Assembly (NCBI GenBank): GCA_963576725.1
Contig: OY755242.1
Span: 63,182,324-63,246,323 of the forward strand
Direction of reading: 5' to 3'
From: Azorinus chamasolen
Taxonomy: Eukaryota; Mollusca; Bivalvia; Cardiida; Solecurtidae
Length of the DNA: 64,000 nt
The number at the start of each line of letters is the position of its first letter. Position 1 is the stretch's first letter. This document shows, in pieces, positions 22,837 to 33,601 of the stretch. The position numbers and the translations under genes were made by a program. The notes beneath the pieces were generated by a model, which had not been told where the DNA came from, made no database searches, and saw only the letters and a list, made by a program, of their open reading frames with translations.

Positions 22837-23030
22837 TAAGAAATTAATTAATTAGTATTCATCATGGGCGGGGACATGCATGAATATTTTAATATTAACT
22901 AACCGGTTAAATGCTATGATTACAGTAAAATAAAAGCCACTAAACCTGAGACATATAAAAGACAGAGACAAACGTTTTGCAATGGTAGACTGCAATCAAA
23001 CTGCTGAAGAATAAGAAATGTGTCATTAGC

Positions 23031-23312
23031 ATAACCCTTTCCTTCATATAAACACCTTTTCACATATTTGCAAATAGAGTAGAACCAGATCAGACAGCCC
23101 CTCTAGGAGCCATCTGATCTGGGTCTGCTCTGTTTGCTAATTGAATTTGATAGATCAGTTTCTTTATTTTCTAAAACGGCTAAAATGTTACACCTACCAT
23201 ATATCATTATATCTATTCTATCCATGAATATTCAGTAGTTATTAAAATTTGAACTAAATATATTTTGTCCATGAATATTCAGTAGGTATTGAAATTTGGT
23301 TAAATATAGAAC
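23031..23312. repeat. TTAA-A2 element with duplicated arm
   Basis: The segment tccatgaatattcagtag...tattgaaatttg occurs twice (about 23220-23250 and 23268-23300); the terminal GGAAAGGGTTAA is lost. Confidence 0.65.
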
Positions 23313-23471
23313 AATAAGACTTGAGTTTGTTAATGAAAAATGAAAAATATTTGCTCGAAATCTATAAATGTTGCCTAAAATGTTGTCCAACAGAGTATGA
23401 AAATATTTTTCAAAAATCTTTGTTTTAAACACATTTATACTATTAAGCAACTTATATACAAGTTTTCTTCC

Positions 23472-23622
23472 AGGGCCCATGCTTTTAAAGCTTTTTAGTT
23501 GAGTCTGAGTTTGTTCTCAAGCTTTTGATTGGTCAGATTTGAGCCAAAGGCTCAAATCTGACAAATCAAACACTGGAGAACGAACTCAGACTCAACTAAA
23601 AAGTTTTATAAGTACGGATACA
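23472..23622. repeat. PAL-E element
   Basis: gggcccatgcttttaaagc to aaagttttataagtacgga; hairpin tip gagccaaaggctc. Confidence 0.8.
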
Positions 23623-24059
23623 GATTTCCTCTAAAGCTTAGGGTGCTTTTTATACATGCTTGTGATTTATATTCCAGCAGTTACAATAGGTCATAGGCAG
23701 CAGTGAAAAGGGTTACATTAATATGAACAACAAGCAGTTCTAAATCAAAGGAGACGTCAAAGTGAGTTAAGTAAGAGTACTCAGATAACCTAGGTAACAT
23801 ATTTCCTACATTTCTACGCTAAACCCTATGTTTGTACTCTGACACTCAAAAATCACCTCTTCTAGGTTATTATAATGAATGGATACCAACATCAAAGTTT
23901 TGGTTGAGCAATAAGAGATTTAAATAGATTAATATTCCTTTTTATCACATAACTTTGCTCGTCTCCCAGTTAATATAACCATCACATATTTTTTTATATA
24001 TCTAACAGGTGTCATATAAGATGTGACATCACATGGTAACTTAGCGTCCTTTATGTATC
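23623..24059. other. Unassigned; PAL-B-like relic at about 23800-23940
   Basis: acatttctacgctaaaccct resembles a PAL-B arm; nothing else recognised. Confidence 0.35.
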
Positions 24060-24309
24060 TTAACCCTTCTCTTGCTGAATTTTAAAATACATTTCTTCTT
24101 CTTTACCCATGCCCTGTTGTATAATTACATATATCTTCACTGTGTACAAGTATTTCGCTGTGCAATCACTACTGTGGAGTGCACTGGTTGCACAATCAAC
24201 TTGTAAATAGTGCAGACCCTGATGAGACAGCTCCTGCAGGAGCTGTCTCATCTGGGTCTTCACTATTTACAGGTAGGTATATTGACGTGAGTAGCAAGCG
24301 AAGGGTTAA
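24060..24309. repeat. TTAA-I element (empty-site copy 2)
   Basis: TTAACCCTTCTCTTGCTGAA to gcaagcgaagggTTAA; differs from the 2100-2349 copy at only a handful of bases. Confidence 0.9.
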
Positions 24310-24694
24310 AACTCACATGTAGACTGGTACACAACCCATATCCTGCATCTATGTGTACAGTAGGAAACTTTCTATAACCAGCCGCCCTATCATCTGAATA
24401 TCAAAGTTGAGCGAATAAATCTGACACTCATTGTCACGAGATAAATTTTTCTTAAATCCATCCACAAAAAAATTTGTTAAGCTCGCCAAACACTCGCTTA
24501 ATAACTGTTTTCCTGGACTCGTTTAAGAAAAGTTTATCTCAAATGACAACTCATGACAGATTCTATATATCTGCAGCTCTGACTGGATCTAAGCTGTTTG
24601 TAAATATTATAACTTATTTGTTACAGTTTCAGATCGTATAATACATGTAAAATTTCATTAATTAATACTAGTCAAACTAATCACATCAACTGAC
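24310..24694. other. Unassigned intron sequence
   Basis: No gene; weak degenerate 'gctgtttgtaaatat' fragment of a MITE near 24590. Confidence 0.35.
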
Positions 24695-24804
24695 CTGAGG
24701 AATAAAGGCCATAATTTGTCCTTGTAGAATGTACAATTTGCTGGTTGCTAGGAGACCAATCTCACTCGAAGGTCTTCCAGTCAGGCCCATCTTTTTATTT
24801 TTTC
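24695..24804 (-). CDS. PHKA: PHKA exon 13 (residues 487-523)
   Basis: Reads GKNKKMGLTGRPSSEIGLLA then TSKLYILQGQIMAFIPQ. It corresponds to the PHKA stretch '...KLSGRPxxxxGxLGTSKLYxxxxxxxxFxPQ'. Acceptor gttattcag, donor cctcag/gtcagt, phase 1 in and 0 out. No repeat overlaps it. Confidence 0.94.
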
Positions 24805-24992
24805 CTGAATAACAAACAAAACATACACATAAATTTGGTAAAGTTCAATATAGTCTAGTCTATTCCACTAATAATTAAAATGATATTCACATGCATGTAT
24901 TTCAAATGCAAAATGAAACGAGAACTCCTCCAACTTATCTTCAATAAGGTTTTAATCTACCATAATTATTTTTTCTAAAAATAGTTTTAATG

Positions 24993-25239
24993 GTTCACCC
25001 TATACCTCATGAATATTCATGTAAGAAATTATGATATCATGAATACTAATTAGCTGATATTTTTATAATGACATGCCAACATAGGAATGCTTAAACAAGG
25101 CAGAAACTGTAGAATCAGATTAATATTCATAAGCAAACAAAGCATATCCTGGTCAGACAGCTCCTACAGGAGCCATCTAATCAGGGTCTACTCTGTTTGC
25201 AAAGGTGTTAAAAGGCATAGACATTCAGTAAAAGTGTTA
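24993..25239. repeat. TTAA-A element
   Basis: Left TTCACCCTATACCTCATGAA; right tcagtaaaagtgTTAA; core agctcctacaggagcc. Confidence 0.75.
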
Positions 25240-25302
25240 AACTATAAACAATATATCATTGACCAAACTGAAAGAAAAACTTCTCAAGCCCAGATGTTCA
25301 AC

Positions 25303-25930
25303 AAACAAGAGCTGTCCGCAGACAGCGCGCTCCACTTTCTTTAGTGCTGGATAGTGTAGTGGAAGTCTAAGTCAGAAAGGGGAGATAACAACAGCAAAAT
25401 TAATTTTAGGGTTACCTACCCTTTGTGAACTGGGTTCCCCTTGTAATAGTTAATATGTATACCAAAGATGAACCAAATATCTTTTGACAGTTTCTGAGAC
25501 ATGGACCTGAACATAAAACTTAACCAACAATGAAAATTCTAAGTCGAAAAAGGGGCATAACTATGGCAAAATTATTTTAGGGTTACCTACCCTTGTGAAA
25601 TGGGTTCCCCTTGTGATAGTTAATATGTATACCAAAGATGAACCAAATATCTTTGACAGTTTCTGAGACATGAACCTGAACATGAAACTTAACCAACAAT
25701 GAAAATTCTAAGTCGAAAAAGGGACATAACTATGGCAAAATTAATTTTAGGGTTTCCTACCCTTGTGAAATGGGTTCCCCTTGTGATAGTAAACATACAT
25801 ACCAAATATGAACCAAATATCTTTGATGGTTTCTGAGAAAAGGACCTTAACAAAAAGGTTAACCAACGCCGACGCCGACGAGAGGGTCATGACAATAGCT
25901 CCACTTTTTGAAAAAGTGGAGCTAAAAATG
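25303..25930. repeat. AGAG..GAGCTA element with about 182-bp internal tandem units
   Basis: acaaacaagagctgtccgca at the left; a 3' hairpin gctccactttttgaaaaagtgga followed by gctaaaa at the right. Three internal units share ttttagggttacctaccctt and gtcgaaaaaggggcataact. The 3' hairpin is Helitron-like, but no diagnostic 5' TC end was established. Confidence 0.65.
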
Positions 25931-25971
25931 TAAGATTTCTTCCTTCTACACTTTCAATACTCACAAACAAG

Positions 25972-26179
25972 TACAGTAAAACCTCTCTATAACGACCACT
26001 AAATTGTGTTAATTAGTTGGTAGTTAGAGCAGGTGGCTGCTTAAAGCAAGGTGAAAGTAAAACACAACGCTCCTATAGGAGCGTTCTGTTTTACTTTCAC
26101 CTTGCTTTAAGCAGCCACCTGCAGTTAACACAAAATACACGATGTAATTTAGTGGCCGTTATAGAGAGGTTTTACTGTA
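25972..26179. repeat. TA-G element
   Basis: Near-perfect palindrome, 208 bp like the copy at 4941-5148; core gctcctataggagc. Confidence 0.9.
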
Positions 26180-26331
26180 TTGTAAAGCAATTCAGCACCC
26201 CCATCGGAGACTTTTTGTAGTATTTCAACAAACATCACTGTCTGACAGCTAGATGTGAACTTATTGGGAACATTTATTGATATCACTAGATATCACTAGT
26301 ACATATGAGTGAGACAATGGGTAACTTTTTA

Positions 26332-26571
26332 TTAACCCTTTTCCTGTTCTGTGTTTATTCCAACTTTCAATACCTACCAAATATTCATGGACAAAATAGT
26401 TATAATGAAATGTGGAACAATGTAGCCATTTTAGAAAGTAAAGAAACAGATCTATCAAATTCCATTAGCAAACAGAGCAGACCCTGATCAGATGACTCCT
26501 ATAGGAGCTGTATGATCTGGGTCTATTCTGTTTGCAAATGCGTGAAAACATGTTTATATGAGGGCACTTAA
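26332..26571. repeat. TTAA-A2 element (abutting pair, first)
   Basis: TTAACCCTTTTCCTGTTCTG to tatgagggcacTTAA; shares TTAA 26568-26571 with the next copy. Confidence 0.85.
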
Positions 26572-26821
26572 CCTTTTCCTTGTTTGATATACATGAAAAG
26601 AATAATAACATGATAAATATTTATTTGCTTTTTTTTAAAAAAAAAAAAAATCTGATGGCATATAGACACAGGATGATTTGGCTCTGGCAGATATTGTAGA
26701 ATCAGATCTATATCATAAGCAAACAAAGCAGACCGTGATCAGACAACTCATACAGGAGCCATCTGATCTGTGTCTACTTTGCAAATGTGTGAAACTGTGT
26801 TTATATGAAGGAAAGGGTTAA
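26568..26821. repeat. TTAA-A element (abutting pair, second)
   Basis: TTAACCTTTTCCTTGTTTGA to gaaggaaagggTTAA; includes a 14-A run. Confidence 0.8.
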
Positions 26822-26929
26822 TGATCCTGATACAGTGTATTGAGATCAGTTCACTCATTTTCAAGGTGGCTGTTGATCTGAGTGAACATATGTTTCAACA
26901 TTTTACTTTCCTGTTAGGTTTATGAGTCA

Positions 26930-27560
26930 AAGTCATAGAGACATCAATGTAGTATGTGACACTCTGCTTTCCTAAGATGCATTAATACAAAAAAATTAGA
27001 AACCGTAACTCTAGCAGTTGAGGAGATATCATCTAGACAATATCTGGAGATTTTTACTTGACCCATTAAGAAAGTTGGAAACACTAAGCCAAGCAGTTGA
27101 GGAGATATCCTCCTGACAAATTCTTGTCACAAACTTTTAATAAAATTGAAGTACAGGTCATAGTGACACTGAAGTAGGTTGTGACCACTTTGCCATCCGA
27201 AGATGCATCAACAAAAGAAATTTGGAAATCCTTACGTACGAGTTTGAGGATATATCACCTGGACAAATTTGAAACAACTAAAACTGAGGTCATGGTCAAC
27301 GTCAATGTCACAGAGACACCAATGTAATACTTTCCCTTCCCAAGATGCACTCACACCATAACTTTGGAAATCCTGAAAGAAGGGGTGTTGAGGACAAATT
27401 TTTACTAAAATTGAAGTCAATGTCACTGAGACACAAAAGTAGTATGCGACACGCTGCTTGCCCAAGATGCACCCACAGAAGAATTTTGAATAACATTACC
27501 CAAAACCCAAGTGGTTGAAGAGAATTATCATCCAGACAAATGTCAGGACAGATAAATGAG
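26930..27560. repeat. Degenerate tandem repeat, about 145-bp period
   Basis: Units carry 'gaagtcaaggtcatagtgac', 'atgtagtatgtgac' and 'cccaagatgcatc'-like blocks. The 77-93 aa minus-strand ORFs here (for example 27308-27589) are products of this repeat. Confidence 0.5.
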
Positions 27561-27923
27561 TGCAGTGCAAACCTATAGTTCCCCTCCAATGGCTGAATTA
27601 TAATTACTAATATGGACTAGCAAACTAGTATGAAGGCTAAGAAAATACTGCCATCTTTTACCCGTGAAACAAACAAGTCAAACAAGGAGAACTGAATGAA
27701 AGTTTTGCAAGTTCAAAATTACTGTTGAACAAAATGTATAAGACTCCACAAAATTTCTCAAATACTGACCAAAATATTACAATGCAATATTAAAAGTCAA
27801 ATACTTGGTAACTTCACCTCAAAGACTTGTTTGTAAGACAATAAACTCACACACATATACACACACATTTGTAACAAACAACTCATTGGCCAAAGAGAAA
27901 TCGTAATCTCAGGTGATTTGTAC
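27561..27923. other. Unassigned intron sequence
   Basis: No gene; short acacacat run near 27850. Confidence 0.4.
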
Positions 27924-28058
27924 CTAGGAGAGAGTAGATTTCACTGAGCACTCTGGCGGGGTACACCTTGATTGGCGACACCTCAGGTATAGTCTGCACA
28001 AAGATGCCTTCTTCAGCCAGGCGGCTCTGGATCAGACTGTCCTCAGCCAAAATAACAA
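27924..28058 (-). CDS. PHKA: PHKA exon 12 (residues 442-487)
   Basis: Reads VVILAEDSLIQSRLAEEGIF then VQTIPEVSPIKVYPARVLSE and IYSLLG. It matches 'ILAExxxIxxxLxxxGIxVxTIxEVxPIxVxPARxLSxIYxxLG'. The frame stays open past the donor (ctag/gtacaa) for 13 codons, but joining to exon 13 restores homology, so splicing is preferred. A TA-F element begins 30 bp upstream of the acceptor. Confidence 0.96.
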
Positions 28059-28088
28059 CTGAAATACAATTAAAGCAACAATGCAAAT

Positions 28089-28408
28089 ATAGTTGAACTT
28101 TGATATGTGGAAGTTCAAAGGACCCTACAAATTACTTCCAGATAATAGAGGTTCGAGTTATCCGATTTCTAATCTGAACAAATTTTCAAGTTCAACAGCT
28201 TAATGCAGGTCGAAATAAATGCTGAAAGCTCCTGTAGGAGTTTTCAGCATTACTTTCCACCTGCATTAAGCTGTCAAATGCATTTCTACATATACTTAAT
28301 AATACATTTTAGAACAATTCTGTATTGTAAAGTTTAGAAGGACAGAACTTATACTCGAGTTATCCCGAAGTTCGAGTCATCAGTTCGAGATATCGAAGTT
28401 CAACTGTA
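28089..28408. repeat. TA-F element
   Basis: TATAGTTGAACTTTGATATG to gatatcgaagttcaactgTA; core gctcctgtaggag. Confidence 0.85.
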
Positions 28409-28553
28409 TCTGATTAGTGTTTACATACAAAGATAACGTTGATGACCTTTGCCAACAATATGAATCAAGGAGCCAAATTTTCAGACACTCTGATTTCGGT
28501 CAACTCTTGTTACGATAATACTTATTACCAATACAACAATTTTAAATCACTGA

Positions 28554-28737
28554 CAGAGCTACAGATAAGATGTATCCATTTAAACATTTTCAAGAATAGC
28601 TCCTTTATTTCTCCACAAAACCCTATACTGTGACCACTCTTTAGAATTGCCTCAAAGAGACAATTCTAAAGAGAGGTCACAGTATAGGGTTTGGTACGAT
28701 TTTAGTATTGGGGTACGCACCTTTATCTGTAGCTCTG
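28554..28737. repeat. PAL-B element
   Basis: cagagctacagataagatg to ttatctgtagctctg; the right arm lacks 'ggagaaatga' after gggtttgg. Confidence 0.85.
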
Positions 28738-28739
28738 TT

Positions 28740-28962
28740 TATATAAGAATAAGAAAGTATGAGAATTTATTAGCTGATTTTTTAGAATGGTATAGGACAA
28801 CAGATTTTTTTTACTTTGGCAGAAACTGTAGAATCAGATGCATATTATTCCATAAGCAAACCAGAGCAGACCCTGATCAGATGACTCCCATATAAGCTGT
28901 CTAATCTGGGTCTACTCTATTTGCAACAACATCAAAAGACATCTCTATCCGGTAATAGGGTT
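28740..28962. repeat. TTAA-A element without clear ends
   Basis: Abuts PAL-B; has the gcagaaactgtagaatcaga arm and palindrome; right end ccggtaatagggttc lacks TTAA. Confidence 0.6.
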
Positions 28963-28964
28963 CT

Positions 28965-29155
28965 GTATCCATGTAAGAAAAATTGACAGCATGAATATTT
29001 GTTAATTCAATCTTTTTAATATAACCCTTTCAAGGGATTTTATTGCTCTGACAAAAACTGTAAAATCAGATCTATAGCATGTCAAGAGCAAAGAGAGCAG
29101 ACCCTGATCAGACGGCTCCTATAGGAAAACACGTTTATATGAGGGAATGGGTTAA
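28965..29155. repeat. TTAA-A element, half palindrome
   Basis: Palindrome cut right after ggctcctatagg; right end gagggaatgggTTAA. Fits deletion across a hairpin. Confidence 0.65.
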
Positions 29156-29175
29156 ATGAAAGAGGAATACATTAC

Positions 29176-29409
29176 TTAAACCTTTACTCCATAAATACGC
29201 CTTTCTGCACCATTGCAAACAGAACAGATCCAGATCAGATGGCTTCTGTAGGAGCCGTCTGATCAGGGTCTGCTCTGTTTGATTATGAAATAATATAGAT
29301 ATGATTCTAAAGGTTGAATATTTATGTATCCATGTGCCATTATAAAAATTAATCTAATATTCATGATGTCATTATTTCTTGATTGAATTTTAATGGTGTA
29401 AAGGTTTAA
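29176..29409. repeat. TTAA-A element 13 bp from PHKA exon 11 donor
   Basis: TTAAACCTTTACTCCATAAA to aatggtgtaaaggtTTAA. Only 13 intron bases (29410-29422) separate it from exon 11. Confidence 0.85.
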
Positions 29410-29422
29410 AACATGCCAATAC

Positions 29423-29501
29423 CTTGGACAACAACATCAGGCTTGGGTTCTGTTATCAGCCTTCTATTCAGAGGGTCCAGCTCCCCAGGTGAAATAAATT
29501 T
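29423..29501 (-). CDS. PHKA: PHKA exon 11 (residues 416-442)
   Basis: Reads [20 protein letters not shown] then PDVVVQ, the conserved '[26 protein letters not shown]' block. Acceptor ttcattacag, donor ccaag/gtattg, phase 0 in and 1 out; the codon shared with exon 12 gives Val. Confidence 0.96.
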
Positions 29502-29584
29502 CTGTAATGAACATAACAACTGAACTACATTATCTGATACACCGGCCATCACATGCAATCCAAACTCTCATGTCCATGTGCTAG

Positions 29585-29946
29585 TACAGTGCTCCCTCCC
29601 TACAACGGCCCTCTCAATAACGATTCCCTCCTTACAACAATGCATGACACTGTTTCCGAAACAACAAGGCTCCAGAAAACTTTTCCATCATATTTTATTT
29701 ATGCCTCCATCAAACCCTATGTTGTGACCACTCTTTAGAATCGTCACCTTGTGACGATTCTAAAGAGTGGTCACACCATAGGGTTTGATTGAGGCATAAC
29801 AGTTTTAGTTCTTGAAATACACCATATCTGGGGATCTGAAAACAAGCTAATTATGTTTGATTTTCCCTCCCTATAACAACTCCCTTTGAACAACACATAC
29901 AATATTCGTATCCCAAAGGGTGTCATTGTAGAGAGGGAGCACTGTA
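29585..29946. repeat. TA-D element with PAL-B inside
   Basis: Terminal inverted repeat TACAGTGCTCCCTCCCTACA / gtagagagggagcactgTA. PAL-B (29668-29838) sits in the centre. It is inserted next to the surviving right end of a TTAA-A copy (29950-30016). Confidence 0.75.
29668..29838. repeat. PAL-B element nested in TA-D
   Basis: Perfect tip gaatcgtcaccttgtgacgattc; arms extend to tgcctccatcaaaccctat. Confidence 0.8.
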
Positions 29947-29949
29947 TAA

Positions 29950-30016
29950 CAATTAATCTAATTAATATTCATGATGTGATTGTTTCTTTTGTAAATACTC
30001 ATGGAGTAAAGGGTTA
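29950..30016. repeat. Right end of a TTAA-A element
   Basis: attaatctaattaatattca ... atggagtaaagggTTAA; the rest is lost. Confidence 0.65.
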
Positions 30017-30137
30017 ACATATATAGTCATTAGATAAGCTGAGTCATCACTTTCCACATTGCTATTTAAATTTGGAAAGAATACTGATATATTTTCACAC
30101 GCTGCTTGCGAACAGAGCAAAAGTTCATCGGTCACGA

Positions 30138-30309
30138 GGCACTTTGCTTTAGCAATTTTTACCAGACCAGACAAAGTTTTGGCACTTTGCTTTAGCAATT
30201 TTTACCAGACCAGACAAAGTTTTGGCACTTTGCTTTAGCAATTTTTACCAGACCAGACAAAGTTTTGGCACTTTGCTTTAGCAATTTTTACCAGACCAGA
30301 CAAAGTTTT
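30138..30309. repeat. Perfect 43-bp tandem repeat, 4 copies
   Basis: The unit begins ggcactttgctttagcaatt. Copies start at 30138, 30181, 30224 and 30267 and look identical, pointing to very recent expansion. Confidence 0.95.
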
Positions 30310-30658
30310 AAGGGAATTGTCTGAGGTCCTGTGAACTTTCGCATACACTGTGGCACATGATCATCTTCAACAAAGTGCTTGCTTGACAATCCTATCATCC
30401 ATATGGTTTTCCATCCATATGAGGATTCATTCCATCCCACTCACAAATACAAAGGGATGAATGCACATGAAACCACAGGTCAATGTTTTTTTACTACAGT
30501 CAGAGATCTAGAAGTTTTCAAGGGAAAATATATTTAACGTAAAACGACATAGATACAGAATTGTCATAAGACTGTGAACGGGTCAGTTGGACCCTGTCAG
30601 GAAATTGTGAAGAATCTTTTGTACTTGTGACAGACTTTATTTGAATTATGTATAAGAA
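30310..30658. other. Unassigned intron sequence
   Basis: No gene or repeat family recognised. Confidence 0.4.
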
Positions 30659-30857
30659 TTAACCCATTCCCTCAGTCATATTTACGCCTCTGTAAAAGTC
30701 ACTATTGAGATAAACAGAGCAAATGCTCCAATTGATCATACTGGTATTAAAAGTACAAAATGGTAAAAATGTTCCTTTTCTCTAGTAAATGCTTCTTTTC
30801 GGTAGATTTGTTCAAAGGGTTTGGGTCTAAAAATAGCCTATGAGGGAATGGGTTTAA
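30659..30857. repeat. TTAA-C element, hairpin partly deleted
   Basis: TTAACCCATTCCCTCAGTCA to gagggaatgggtTTAA; the left hairpin arm is mostly lost. Confidence 0.75.
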
Positions 30858-30943
30858 TAACACTGATGCAAATGACTTCTTTTCAAAACACAACTGTTCT
30901 GTTCAATATTATTATAATAAAGACAGCATTGAGCTTGACTTAC

Positions 30944-31051
30944 CTCATCTATAAGGCGAGACAGGATATACAGAGATTGGGCCCACATGTTGGGAATTTT
31001 CCCAATAGGTTGCCGCTGCTGACTGTTAGGCTTTCGTATTTCAGTGTCAAC
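30944..31051 (-). CDS. PHKA: PHKA exon 10 (residues 380-415)
   Basis: Reads VDTEIRKPNSQQRQPIGKIP then NMWAQSLYILSRLIDE. It matches 'V..E...P.S..R.P.GK.PHMWGQSLYILGxLxxE'. Acceptor caatatcag, donor gatgag/gtaagt, phase 0 both sides. Confidence 0.95.
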
Positions 31052-31116
31052 CTGATATTGTACATCAGTATGTTAATAGTCTAAACTAAACAACATTATT
31101 TCAAACTCTTAAATTA

Positions 31117-31353
31117 GACCTTCAATTCATGGAGACAACATTTTACACCTTAGAAAATAGAGAAGTCCCACATCAGATAGCTCCTGCAGGATCTGTCTGA
31201 TCAGAATATGCTCTGTTTGTTCATGAAATAATAAAGATTTGATTCAAAAGCTTCTGCCAAGGTAAATTATTTCCCTTGTTAATATTTCCATTCTCTAATT
31301 AATATTCAGATAATGATTATTTCTGCATGAATATTCATTAGGTAAATGGTTAA
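31117..31353. repeat. TTAA-A element (abutting pair, first)
   Basis: Left end decayed; right gaatattcattaggtaaatggTTAA at 31350-31353, shared with the next copy. Confidence 0.65.
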
Positions 31354-31593
31354 TCCTTTCCTTCATATAAATGCGTTTCCACACATTTGCAAACAGAGTA
31401 GACCCAGATCAGACGGCTCCTAGCAGGCTGATCATGGTCTGCTCTGTTTGCTTATGGCATTTGATAAATCTATTTCTTACTTTCTAAAATAGCTACAATA
31501 TTCCACCTTGCATTTTTCATTTTAACTATTTTGTTTATGAATATTCAGTAGGTATTGAAATTTGGAACAAATATAGAACAGGGAAAGGGTTAA
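31350..31593. repeat. TTAA-A2 element (abutting, second)
   Basis: TTAATCCTTTCCTTCATATA to agaacagggaaagggTTAA; shares its last TTAA with the TTAA-T element that follows. Confidence 0.8.
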
Positions 31594-31854
31594 CTCTTTG
31601 CGTGCTAAGTAAAGGCACCTGTAATATTTGTTGTCTGCTACCATTCAATTTTTCTTATTTTTCACTAAAAAACCCGTCTGACTGTCAAACAGTTTGGATC
31701 TTGATGAAATATAGTCATTTCAATACAAAACTCTGATATAAAAATTTCTTATTCCTGAAATCAGAGTGATATTCAAATCTATTCAGTTCTTTTAAATCTG
31801 CTGTCAATAACAAAAATGAAAATTAACTCTTTTACCTCAACACATGGCATTTAA
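31590..31854. repeat. TTAA-T-like element
   Basis: TTAACTCTTTGCGTGCTAAG at left; the right end is diverged (acctcaacacatggcatTTAA). Confidence 0.4.
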
Positions 31855-32056
31855 TCCTTGCATGTTCAATATTCATGTCAGAAATAATGGCATCATGAAT
31901 ATTTATTAGCTGAATTTTTATAACGATTTTTTTACTTCGACAGAAACTGTAGAATTTGATCTTAATCATGTTAAAAGCAAATAGAGCAGACCCTGGTCTG
32001 GCTTTACTCAGCAAATGCGTGAAAATGAATTTATATGACGGAAAGTACGGTATTAA
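31851..32056. repeat. TTAA-A element, palindrome collapsed
   Basis: TTAATCCTTGCATGTTCAAT; agagcagaccctggtctggc shows a collapsed palindrome; right ggaaagtacggtaTTAA. Confidence 0.65.
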
Positions 32057-32139
32057 TTTTTTTTTTATCAATTATCTAAATTCTGTTTATATGAGCTTCC
32101 ACCTGGTTATTCCAAACCATAATATGAATGAGACCATCT

Positions 32140-32370
32140 ATTTTCGCTCTCTAAAAAAAGATCACATATACCCAGATAAGTTGGCGCCTTCAGGAGTCAT
32201 CTGATCAGGGTTCGTCTTTTGCTTATTGAACAATTTAGATCCAATTCCTCAGTTACTGCCATAGTAAAACATTCCTAAAACGTTCTTGTTTAGCCATTAT
32301 AAAAATTGAGCAAATTAATATGCATGATGTCATTATTTCTTACATGGATATTCATGGAGTAAAGGGTTAA
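32140..32370. repeat. TTAA-A element, left end lost
   Basis: Palindrome agttggcgccttcaggagtcatctgatcag diverged; right end atggagtaaagggTTAA intact. Confidence 0.65.
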
Positions 32371-32438
32371 TATCAAACAGTGAAAATATGTTTATAAATC
32401 AGGCAGGTTTTTGACCCTATACATAGCTCTCTACCTAC

Positions 32439-32534
32439 CTTATCCTGAGGCACAGTATACATCTCTGGCATCAGCGGTGTACCATCGTCTCCTTTCAGTA
32501 CCACCTCCTCAAGCAAATTCTTGTATTTTTCAAC
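32439..32534 (-). CDS. PHKA: PHKA exon 9 (residues 348-379)
   Basis: Reads VEKYKNLLEEVVLKGDDGTP then LMPEMYTVPQDK, matching 'VxEYKExLExVLIKxxxGxPLxPELYxVPxDK'. Acceptor cgttttatttag, donor gataag/gtaggt. The TA-F element ending at 32553 leaves only 18 intron bases before the acceptor, so the branch point probably lies inside the transposon. Confidence 0.94.
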
Positions 32535-32552
32535 CTAAATAAAACGCGAATA

Positions 32553-32832
32553 TACAGTTGATCTTCAATATCTCGACCTTCAAGGAACCATACTATTTCG
32601 AGATAACAGAGCTTCGAGTCATCCGATTTGTTACTTGAAAAAATTTGCAAGTTTACAGCTTAATGCAGGTCCTGTAGGAGCTTTCAGCATTACTTTAGAC
32701 CTGCATTAAGCTATCACATGTCTTTACAGATATGCATAGTGATACATTTTAGAACAAATCTGTATTGTAAATTTTGGAAGGACAGAACATTTTACTATCC
32801 CGAAGTTCTAGTTATCCGAGTGAGAATTGTAC
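32553..32832. repeat. TA-F element just upstream of exon 9
   Basis: TACAGTTGATCTTCAATATC; one hairpin arm deleted (gcaggtcctgtaggagctttcagc); right end decayed. Confidence 0.75.
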
Positions 32833-33208
32833 AGAGTAAACACTATTTGTAACCTTGTCCTGCAGATTCTGGCCTGATTGGTTTCTTTGCTAGAATCTTG
32901 GATACACCATGCAATTCAGCATATGATCGGGATCCAAGCCATTTGCCACCAAGACAATATTTTTCAAAAGCTTGAACAAATTGCGATTGAATATCAAGAG
33001 AATTGCATGCAAAAGCTCACCTGCTTTAGCGAAAATTGATACTAAAAAGCACCATAACTCTTTAATAAAGAAGCATGATAGAGAAATGGCCCCATTACAA
33101 GACTATAAACATTGTGACGGTGAACAAATGGATGAAGTTTGAAAAGGCAGCCTGAAACGAGGTTAAAATTGTGATCAAATGACAAAGTTTATACATGAAA
33201 ATCAACGT
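32833..33208. other. Unassigned intron sequence
   Basis: No gene; includes an 'aaagcaccataactct' fragment similar to other degenerate repeats. Confidence 0.35.
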
Positions 33209-33458
33209 TTAACCCTTTCCCTCATATAAACGTGTTTTCACGCATTTGCAAACAGAGTAGACCCAGATCAGACGGCTCCTAGAGGAGCCGTCTAATCAGG
33301 GTCTACTCTGTTTGCTAATAGAATTTCAAAGATCTGTGTCGTTACTTTCTAAAATGGCTACAATTTTCCATCTTCCATATTTCGTTATAATAATTTTATC
33401 TATGAATATTCAGTAGGTATTGAAATTTGGAATGAACACAGAACAGGGAAAGGGTTAA
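33209..33458. repeat. TTAA-A2 element
   Basis: One of the best A2 copies: TTAACCCTTTCCCTCATATA to gaacagggaaagggTTAA; palindrome cggctcctagaggagccg. Confidence 0.9.
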
Positions 33459-33601
33459 AGGATCATAACTCTGCAAATATGCATAAAAGAGTATCAGTTA
33501 CTTACCAGACTGCATTTCTTGTGAGTGCAAGAAATTAACCCTTCTCTTGCTGAATTTTAAAATACATTTCTCCTTCTTTACCCATGACCTGTTGTATAAT
33601 A

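Noticed and set aside
27308..27589. 93-aa minus-strand ORF
   Set aside because: Lies wholly in a degenerate tandem repeat and has no recognisable domain or splice context.
27883..27923. Reading PHKA exon 12 on into the intron (GTNHLRLRFLFGQ)
   Set aside because: Open for 13 codons then stop; the donor at 27923 joined to exon 13 restores family homology and phase.
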